From positions 1 to 10,248 of the forward strand of contig JAFMAW010000025.1 in the NCBI GenBank assembly GCA_029784795.1: a DNA stretch of 10,248 bases, given 5' to 3'. The position numbers and the translations under genes are program-made. Positions 1 through 4,907 of the stretch are shown piece after piece; the stretch's first letter is position 1, and each line of letters opens with the position of its first letter. The notes beneath the pieces are model-generated. The model was not told the DNA's origin and did not search any database. It was given only the letters and a program-made list of their open reading frames with translations. Source of the DNA: Nitrososphaerota archaeon. Its GTDB lineage: Archaea > Thermoproteota > Nitrososphaeria > Nitrososphaerales > UBA183.

Positions 1-157
1 GCCAGGCGAGGGCGCCGCGGACGCGCCGAGCGTGTGGACCGGCGCTGCGGGCCGCCCCGAGGACCCGCGCGCGAAGGCCTTCGAGCGGGCGTACATGGAG
101 TCCCACCCCGCAGGGCCTCTCCCGGCGGCCGAAGGGGAGAAGGAGCAGGACCCGTAG
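1..157 (+). CDS. C-terminal end of an unknown protein (partial, runs off the left edge)
   Basis: Frame 2 is open from the window edge to a TAG at 155-157 and gives about 51 residues, including PSVWTGAAG and AKAFERAYMESHP, and ending in the charged tail EGEKEQDP. Third codon positions are nearly all G or C, as in the neighbouring genuine genes, and the residue mix looks like a soluble protein tail. The overlapping frame 1 is the upstream extension of the next gene and looks non-coding (RRCGPPRGPAREG). No domain is recognisable in so short a piece, so no function is proposed. The next gene's preferred start lies 53 bp downstream on the same strand. Confidence 0.6.
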   Translation, partial: PGEGAADAPSVWTGAAGRPEDPRAKAFERAYMESHPAGPLPAAEGEKEQDP

Positions 158-181
158 CTGGCGGCTACGCGGCCATGAACC

Positions 182-190
182 GATATAATC
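182..190 (+). promoter_or_regulatory. TATA-like promoter element for the phosphoesterase gene
   Basis: GATATAATC is an isolated AT-rich stretch in very GC-rich DNA. Its centre is about 25 bp upstream of the in-frame GTG at 211, the distance expected between an archaeal TATA box and a transcription start. This suggests a leaderless mRNA starting at or near 211 and argues against translation from the ATG at 175, which would lie upstream of the box. Confidence 0.5.
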
Positions 191-210
191 TGCCGCGCAG
201 GGAAGCGGGC

Positions 211-1773
211 GTGCCGGGGGCTGGGCTGCGCAGGGTCCTTTCGGTCTCCCTGGTGCTGTCGCTGCTCGCCCTCCAGGCCGCGGCGGGGGCGCTCCCCGTC
301 GGCGCGACCGGGGGAGGGACTTCCACGCCGATCAAGCACGTGGTGACCGTGATGATGGAGAACCACAGCTTCGACAACATATTCGGGCTCTACCCGACCA
401 TGAACAGCTCCGACCCGGGCCCCCTGGCCTCTTCCCTGCAGGCCCCCGAGGACGTCCTGGGCGCGCCCCCGGCCATGGCCAGGGCCCTGTCCCAGGTCCC
501 CAACGGGACCTACTCCACGGTGGACCCCAACGAGGGGGTGTACCGGCAGGACTTCAACGGCGGGAAGATGAACGGCTTCGCCGCCTACGGGAGCCAGTCG
601 ATGACGTACTTCGGCCCGGCCCAGCTGGCGGTGGAGTGGGACTGGGCGGAGGAGTACGCCGTGGCCGGGAGCTACTTCTCGAGCTGCCTCTGCAAGACGG
701 ACCCGAACCGCCTCTACTCCCTGGCGGGGTACGGGGCCGGTCTGACCGGGGACAGCGGCCCTCCGCCATACATCCCCGCCAGCCAGTCCATCTTCGCCGA
801 GCTGGCCAGCCACGGGGTGAGCTGGGGATACTACGTGCTCAACCCCTCGGCGGGGGACTTCCCGCTCGGCTACTTCAGCGGCTTCGGGGCCTATTCCTCG
901 CAGGTCCGCTCCTGGTCTGCCTTCGACGCGGCCCTGGCCGGGGGGACCCTCCCCTCGGTGTCCTGGGTGATGCCCGTGGGAGGGGGGGCCGGGTCCGGGG
1001 TCTACGACCAGCACCCCTCGGGGAACGTCACGGCCGGGGAGGGGTGGCTCCTGGGGGTGGTCGACCGGGTGATGGCGAGCCCCTACTGGAACTCCACCGC
1101 GATCTTCGTCACCTACGACGAGGGGGGCGGGTACTACGACCAGGTCCCGCCGCCGGTGGTCGACGGGGTCCAGCTGGGCTTCCGTGTCCCCATGTTCGTC
1201 ATCTCCCCCTACGCCAAGGAGAACTACGTCTCTGACACGGTGATGAACCACGCGTCCCTCCTGGCCTTCGTGGACTACAACTGGCGCCTCCCGGCCCTGA
1301 ACCCGTTCGTCGCCGCCTCGGGGCTCCCGCTGGACATGTTCGACTTCAACCAGAGCTACCCCGGGGGCGGGGTCCTCAGGGCGCCGGTGGTCCTGCAGAA
1401 CGGCAGCTCCTACCCGGCCCCCCTCCAGATACCCCTGGCCGCCCTCCCCTACCAGCGCGAGGGGTCCTACGGCGGGACGCTCGCGTCCCTGGGGGCGCCG
1501 GACTACGTCGGCTCCAACTCGACAGTGACGCCTTTCTACGAGACCCTGCTCTTCGCGGGGGCGGCGCTGGCGGCCGCCGCCCTTGTCCTGGCCCTGGGCT
1601 ACCTCCGCGCGTTCAGGGGGCGCAGGGGTCCGGCCCGTGGAGCACCTTCAGGGACCCCCCCTCCCCGGAGAGCCCGAGGGCGGGGAACGCGTCTTATCCC
1701 GGCGGCCCGCGGGCGCGCCCATCTTGGAACTCTGCAACAAGGGCCACTTCGACAAGGAGGGCAAGTGGCATAA
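211..1773 (+). CDS. Secreted, membrane-anchored phosphoesterase (acid phosphatase / phospholipase C family, PF04185-like)
   Basis: Predicted extracellular hydrolase of phosphate esters, either phosphomonoesters or phospholipid head groups. About 520 aa from the GTG at 211, chosen because a TATA-like box lies 25 bp upstream and because it gives a compact signal peptide (MPGAGLRR, then a Leu/Val/Ala core, then an AxA-type region). The ATG at 175 is the alternative. Family hallmarks occur in order: MMENHSFDNIFG (metal-ligand pair E50-N51), KTDPNRLYSLAG (T163 aligns with the nucleophilic Thr of plant NPC and PlcH enzymes), GVSW (202-205), TYDEGGGYYDQVPPP (metal ligands D303-E304), FRVPMFVISPY (R325) and NHASLLAF (H347). 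A single membrane helix at about 445-466 followed by arginines should anchor the enzyme facing outward. Many N-x-S/T sequons fit a glycosylated surface protein. Oddities: the usual DH after the DExGG motif is DQ (Q311), and the last roughly 50 residues have poor codon bias and overlap the next gene. The family is clear; the substrate is not. Confidence 0.9.
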   Translation: MPGAGLRRVLSVSLVLSLLALQAAAGALPVGATGGGTSTPIKHVVTVMMENHSFDNIFGLYPTMNSSDPGPLASSLQAPEDVLGAPPAMARALSQVPNGTYSTVDPNEGVYRQDFNGGKMNGFAAYGSQSMTYFGPAQLAVEWDWAEEYAVAGSYFSSCLCKTDPNRLYSLAGYGAGLTGDSGPPPYIPASQSIFAELASHGVSWGYYVLNPSAGDFPLGYFSGFGAYSSQVRSWSAFDAALAGGTLPSVSWVMPVGGGAGSGVYDQHPSGNVTAGEGWLLGVVDRVMASPYWNSTAIFVTYDEGGGYYDQVPPPVVDGVQLGFRVPMFVISPYAKENYVSDTVMNHASLLAFVDYNWRLPALNPFVAASGLPLDMFDFNQSYPGGGVLRAPVVLQNGSSYPAPLQIPLAALPYQREGSYGGTLASLGAPDYVGSNSTVTPFYETLLFAGAALAAAALVLALGYLRAFRGRRGPARGAPSGTPPPRRARGRGTRLIPAARGRAHLGTLQQGPLRQGGQVA

Positions 1774-2029
1774 GTGCGGCCTACCGGTTGAGCACCTGGA
1801 CCGCAGGCTGGTCCACGTCCACACCTGCGGCCTCCCGTCCATGAAGCTCCCAATGGACGTCAACGGGGCCTGCAGGTACGGGTGGATCGACCCGGAGGAG
1901 CTCGCCAGGGTGGCCCGCGGGCCCGACACGGCGCCCCCGGGGGCGGAGGGCGGACAGGAGCCCCGCGCAGCCGAAGGCCGCGACAAGGGAGACGACGAGT
2001 GGCCGGAAGACGGACCGCAGGAATACTGA
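1724..2029 (+). CDS. Small Cys/His-rich protein, probable metal-binding
   Basis: About 101 aa from the TTG at 1724, ending in TGA. The N-terminal half carries four cysteines (C4, C18, C35, C50) and five histidines (H8, H16, H24, H31, H33), with motifs such as CNKGHF, WHKCGLP and HVHTCGLP. This spacing suggests a zinc or other metal site. After RYGWIDPEEL (about 51-60) the tail is acidic, low in complexity and probably disordered, ending in EWPEDGPQEY. Codons have strongly GC third positions, supporting a real gene. The start is uncertain: a weak AT-rich element at 1690-1698 (GTCTTATCC) about 30 bp upstream favours the TTG as a near-leaderless start, but GTG at 1637 would add 29 residues. It overlaps the phosphoesterase by 50 nt or more in another frame and converges on the DUF2153-like gene 27 bp away. 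I do not recognise the family. Confidence 0.7.
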   Translation: MELCNKGHFDKEGKWHKCGLPVEHLDRRLVHVHTCGLPSMKLPMDVNGACRYGWIDPEELARVARGPDTAPPGAEGGQEPRAAEGRDKGDDEWPEDGPQEY

Positions 2030-2056
2030 CCCTGGGCCCCTGCGAGGGCGGCTGTG

Positions 2057-2389
2057 CTACTGGCCCCCGGACGGCGCGTCCGAAGAAGGCGGGACGAGGT
2101 TCAGCATGTACCTGTTGATGCAGTCGATGTCGTTGTCCATCCGCTCCAGGGCCATCCTCCTGAACCGAGCGAAGATGTCTTTGAGCGACTCCTCGTCGAG
2201 GCCGTTCACCAGGGTGGCGTTCCCCAGGAACGAGATCCAGCCGGCGTTGGTCTGCCGCATGAAGTTGAGGCACTCGGTCACCTTGCTGACCGTGTCGAGC
2301 CTGTCCTTGGGCTCGTAGGCCTCGATCTGTGCGCGCAGCTGCGCGACGGAGTCACGTATCTGGACGATGTTCCTGTTCCAGTCGCTCAC
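2057..2389 (-). CDS. DUF2153-like small archaeal protein, function unknown
   Basis: About 110 aa from GTG at 2389 (MSDWNRNIVQIRDSV). It is almost wholly helical by appearance: a heptad-like N-terminal segment (about 5-25), then DRLDTVSKVTECLNFM, a central GWISFLGN (about residues 51-58), and a long charged helix LDEESLKDIFARFRRMALER. The order (DRL..V, then GW..(F/W)L.N, then (D/E)EEL and a charged helix) matches my recollection of the archaeal family DUF2153, whose members are similarly short and uncharacterised. The frame stays open to an ATG at 2458, adding 23 residues, but the TATA-like box at 2411-2420 lies inside that extension and is 28 bp from the GTG, so the shorter leaderless form is preferred. 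GC is about 63%, like the native genes, and rises again just downstream of the low-GC cassette. Family assignment is from memory. Confidence 0.72.
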   Translation of the reverse strand: MSDWNRNIVQIRDSVAQLRAQIEAYEPKDRLDTVSKVTECLNFMRQTNAGWISFLGNATLVNGLDEESLKDIFARFRRMALERMDNDIDCINRYMLNLVPPSSDAPSGGQ

Positions 2390-2410
2390 AGCGGCGTCCG
2401 AAGCGTCTTT

Positions 2411-2420
2411 CGTACTAAAA
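2411..2420 (-). promoter_or_regulatory. TATA-like element for the DUF2153-like gene
   Basis: On the minus strand this reads TTTTAGTACG, preceded by AATC. Its centre is about 28 bp upstream of GTG 2389, giving a leaderless arrangement like that proposed for the phosphoesterase. It sits where the low-GC cassette gives way to GC-rich DNA, so the cassette appears to lie just upstream of this native promoter. Confidence 0.4.
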
Positions 2421-2460
2421 GATTGCTGACCGCAGGTTCTGTTGACTCTGCACGGCAAGG

Positions 2461-2958
2461 TTAGCGTTGCCCCTTCTCATCAGACCTCTTGACATAGCTC
2501 AGAATTGAGGGGCGCTTCTCTTGTTCTTTCAGGATGTCAGCTCGAAGTTTCTTTATCGCTTCCTGAATGTCTCTCTCTCGGTCTCCTTTGAGTCCGGCCT
2601 CAATCCACATTCTGTCTAGGTCTCGTTCAAGACTCGGGATTTTCTTCCGAGTCGAAAGAATCTTCAACTCTGGCTTATCGAGAATTCTTGTAGCGAACCC
2701 TATTCTTTCAGCCTCTTGGGTAATGCGAGCCACCTCTGCGTTCCTTTGGTTGTCGTCCAGATAGAAGAGTTGGAACTTGAGAAATAAAGAAAGCTTCGAG
2801 TTTGGCACTATCAGCCCTTGAGGCGTCGTATGTGAACAGGAGAGCAACGCTTTCAGCTTCCTGACGGTATGGCTCTGTGGAAAGAAGTCAAAAGCCGTCG
2901 CGCTGGAAGGAACCGGACTGCTCAACGCCCTCATCAGTCTGTCATCATGATGCGACAT
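2461..2958 (-). CDS. Unrecognised 165-aa protein, third gene of the low-GC cassette
   Basis: ATG at 2958 to TAA at 2461. No family is recognised. The N-terminal 50 residues (MSHHDDRLMRALSS onward) are Ser/Thr-rich and irregular. From about residue 55 the sequence becomes regular: a hydrophobic strand LFLKFQLFYLDD, a helix RNAEVARITQEAERIGF, a second strand ATRIL, then highly charged helices (SLERDLDRMWIEAGL and EAIKKLRADILKEQEK) and a basic tail ending SDEKGQR. The beta-alpha-beta start followed by charged helices could be a small Rossmann-like or nucleic-acid-associated protein, but this is only an impression. The start is uncertain: an internal GTG before PNSKLSLFLKF would remove the irregular part. 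It lies 52 bp downstream of the nuclease-like gene on the same strand, probably in its operon. No signal peptide or membrane helix. Low GC like the other two cassette genes. Confidence 0.65.
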   Translation of the reverse strand: MSHHDDRLMRALSSPVPSSATAFDFFPQSHTVRKLKALLSCSHTTPQGLIVPNSKLSLFLKFQLFYLDDNQRNAEVARITQEAERIGFATRILDKPELKILSTRKKIPSLERDLDRMWIEAGLKGDRERDIQEAIKKLRADILKEQEKRPSILSYVKRSDEKGQR

Positions 2959-3010
2959 CCTCGCCCGTTGCGGTTGTCCTTCGGGCGGCTGTCCGAGTTT
3001 GAGGCTGCTG

Positions 3011-3580
3011 TCATAAAGCTGAGGGAGCCATTAGTATTATGGGTTCATTGCTATTGGAGATTGCGTTGTATGCTTCGATCGAACTACGACTCGGGACAGC
3101 CAGGACGACTTCAAGAAGAGGATCTTGGCTTGACTTCAGATAGTCCTTTTTGACATACCCCAAGTTCGACTCTACAACCCCCCTCTTTTCTTTCAGTTCC
3201 CGCACTAGTTCGGCGGAGTTCGTGATAGAGGTCTTTACCTCGCCAAAGATTGCGATGGGTCTCTTCGCGTCCGCTTTGTAGACTAGAAAGTCGAAGTTTC
3301 GGACGCCCAACTCTAGGAGTGGGTCTGCCCTCAGGAAGTTGTAGCCGAGTTTTGTCGGCATGAACGCCGTCTCGATAAAGGGATGGACGCACAGATTCAC
3401 AAGATCATCGTGCTCGTCCTGCCTCTCAATTGCAAGCGTGTATCGTTCTACGTTCCCTTTCCTGCCCTTCCGGTACTCGCTCCTAACCCGCCGTTCCTCA
3501 TTTTTCTCGTCCTTGAGGTAGCGTTTCCTGAGATCTTCGTGGATGACGGTTCTTAGAAAGCCGTCATCGCTTAGAGCCAT
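3011..3580 (-). CDS. PD-(D/E)XK superfamily nuclease-like protein, second gene of the cassette
   Basis: 189 aa from ATG 3580 to TGA 3011. The core reads NFDFLVYKADAKRPIAIFGE then VKTS: D97 on a strand, a turn, then E114-V-K116 on the next strand. D-X16-E-X-K is the metal-binding active-site signature of PD-(D/E)XK nucleases (restriction enzymes and related repair or defence nucleases). It is followed by an amphipathic helix (AELVRELKEKRGVVESN) and a hydrophobic strand (LLEVVLAVPS), the usual order for that fold. The N-terminal 60 residues are highly charged and helical (EDLRKRYLKDEKNEERRVRS), with E52, E56 or E70 as possible further acidic ligands. Its start lies 17 bp inside the end of the upstream 371-aa gene, implying translational coupling and probably joint function. 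No methyltransferase or helicase lies nearby. The fold call is by motif; DNA or RNA substrate and role are unknown. Confidence 0.8.
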   Translation of the reverse strand: MALSDDGFLRTVIHEDLRKRYLKDEKNEERRVRSEYRKGRKGNVERYTLAIERQDEHDDLVNLCVHPFIETAFMPTKLGYNFLRADPLLELGVRNFDFLVYKADAKRPIAIFGEVKTSITNSAELVRELKEKRGVVESNLGYVKKDYLKSSQDPLLEVVLAVPSRSSIEAYNAISNSNEPIILMAPSAL

Positions 3581-4679
3581 TTCCCATCAACTGGAAGGTG
3601 GCTGTCGGATCAACCTCGTTGAGGACAGCTTTGTAGAAGTCTAGGAAGCTCTCAAATGTCACGTGAACTCTAGGAACGAGGAACATAGCCCGGGCGTCTG
3701 CACTTATGCCGAACAAGGAGTCTTTGTCTTTGTCCTTGGCAGTCGCCACCCAGCTGAACGAGCCCTCTCTCTCGTGCGAGTTGACAAACTCGAAACGCGA
3801 GCTGTAGTTGTCCCTTATTCTTTCCACGCTGTCCTTGCCTAGTTCAGCTTCGCCGAGGAGGATTTGCCCCGAAACGAGCATCGGAACCGCGATAGTTCCT
3901 TGTTGAGCCTTCGTCCGCTCAATCTGGAATCTCACCTGTTGCGAGTCAGATGTCATCCTCGTCTCTTCTTCTTCGACAAAGGAAAGCGCCTCATCTACGG
4001 CTTCGAACATCTCCGAGTTGATGCGAGTTATCACCATCATTCCATCATCAGTCATTTGAATGATGCCCTTGCGAAGTCGCATCGTCGTAGAGTATGGTCT
4101 TACGCCATAGAGTTCCTTTAGTTCCTTGAGGGTCTCGAAAGAATCCGATGCAGTCCAATGAACTTGACGATTCATACGAGGTCTGATTCTCGCGGGAAGA
4201 GTTTCATCCCCATATCTCCTTGCCCTGAACTCTTCGACCACTGGGTCGAACACATCTACAAAATGTGCTACCATATCCTCGAACGTCTTCGGCCTTATCC
4301 ACATCTGCCCGAATCCAGGTGTAACGTTGACCACTTTTCTGAGAGTGCGCTCATACTCCCAACTTGTCGAGGCAGAATAGAAGAGAAGAAGCCTCGGCGT
4401 GTAGCTTGTGACGTAGAAGTCCACGGTTGTCTTCTGACCTATGCGCCTCAGATTGGGAAGTGGGACAGATATCTGCCACACATCTCCAAGCTTCCTTTCG
4501 AGGTATGGCTCTAGTTTCTCCTTCCACCCATCTTCATATGTTCGAATGCCATGAACCTTAATCCACTTCCTTTTCTTGGAGTGAGGAAAGAGCTTCGGGG
4601 CGACTTCCACGAGCTTCTGCTGAAAGGTCTCGCGCGAGTAATGCCCATCGGGGACTAAGAAGTCTTGTGCTCTAGGCAT
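3564..4679 (-). CDS. Unrecognised 371-aa protein, first gene of the cassette
   Basis: ATG 4679 to TGA 3564. I do not recognise the family. It appears soluble, with no signal peptide, membrane helix, Walker motif, methyltransferase motif or zinc cluster. The N-terminal third is basic and mixed alpha/beta (SKKRKWIKVHGIRTYEDGWK, then VWQISVPLPNLRRIGQKTTV, DFYVTSYTPRLLLFYSAS). A middle segment (FEDMVAHFVDVFDPVVEEF) is helical. Residues from about 180 form strand- and helix-rich units (FETLKELKELYGVRPYS, GIIQMTDDGMMVITRINSEM) and an acidic helix (VDEALSFVEEEE). The C-terminal part has KDKDKDSLFG and a final FESFLDFYKAVLNEVD helix. Because it overlaps the nuclease-like gene by 17 bp, a recognition, regulatory or scaffold subunit for that nuclease is a reasonable inference, unproven. 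GC is about 45-50%, against about 70% in the neighbours. Confidence 0.8.
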   Translation of the reverse strand: MPRAQDFLVPDGHYSRETFQQKLVEVAPKLFPHSKKRKWIKVHGIRTYEDGWKEKLEPYLERKLGDVWQISVPLPNLRRIGQKTTVDFYVTSYTPRLLLFYSASTSWEYERTLRKVVNVTPGFGQMWIRPKTFEDMVAHFVDVFDPVVEEFRARRYGDETLPARIRPRMNRQVHWTASDSFETLKELKELYGVRPYSTTMRLRKGIIQMTDDGMMVITRINSEMFEAVDEALSFVEEEETRMTSDSQQVRFQIERTKAQQGTIAVPMLVSGQILLGEAELGKDSVERIRDNYSSRFEFVNSHEREGSFSWVATAKDKDKDSLFGISADARAMFLVPRVHVTFESFLDFYKAVLNEVDPTATFQLMGNGSKR

Positions 4680-4710
4680 TCCCTACGCACTAACCTTCAC
4701 GCATTCGCGG

Positions 4711-4717
4711 GATAAAC
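4711..4717 (-). promoter_or_regulatory. TATA-like element for the low-GC cassette
   Basis: On the minus strand this reads GTTTATC, about 35 bp upstream of ATG 4679. A start site roughly 25 bp downstream would leave a leader of under 10 nt. It is the most TATA-like stretch in the 228-bp gap between the cassette and the MMPL gene, although TTAAGTAA at about 4730-4737 is an alternative. No gene is seen in 4680-4907. Confidence 0.4.
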
Positions 4718-4735
4718 ATGGCGGGAGCATTACTT

Positions 4736-4748
4736 AACCTCTGAGGTT
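4736..4748. promoter_or_regulatory. Perfect 13-bp palindrome upstream of the cassette promoter (possible operator)
   Basis: AACCTC-T-GAGGTT is a perfect 6-bp inverted repeat around one central base. It lies about 20 bp upstream of the proposed cassette TATA box, a position suited to a dimeric regulator, and near the left edge of the flanking GC-rich DNA. It has no T-run after it on the minus strand, so it is not a typical terminator for the MMPL transcript. An operator or recombination-related role is inference. Confidence 0.3.
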
Positions 4749-4907
4749 CTTCTTGATTCTTTGTTCCGACTCTTGAGACGCTTCCCCTTTCTCATCTAGA
4801 ATGCCCACGAGCTCGCAGAGGGGACTGAGGCAGTGACGGACCAGACGAGGAAGGCCAGGCTCGGCAGAGCAGGCTTGCAGGGGGGTCGGGGCGCGGCTCC
4901 CCTCCCG

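Noticed and set aside
34..210. Upstream extension of the phosphoesterase frame to 34 or to ATG 175
   Set aside because: The extension overlaps the tail of the preceding gene, puts a non-signal-like Arg/Gly-rich segment before the signal peptide, and lies upstream of the TATA-like box. ATG 175 remains a weaker alternative.
2461..4679. Classical restriction-modification system
   Set aside because: A nuclease-like protein is present but no methyltransferase motifs (such as a DPPY/NPPY block or a SAM-binding glycine loop) are visible in any of the three proteins.
2400..4790. Insertion sequence or transposon
   Set aside because: No transposase-like protein and no convincing terminal inverted repeats; the short edge matches are too small to define ends.
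4680..4907. tRNA gene or hidden small gene in the gap between the cassette and the MMPL gene
   Set aside because: No cloverleaf arms or T-loop motif were seen by eye, and frames are short (for example ATG 4801 stops after 11 codons). Only a promoter-like box and a palindrome stand out.
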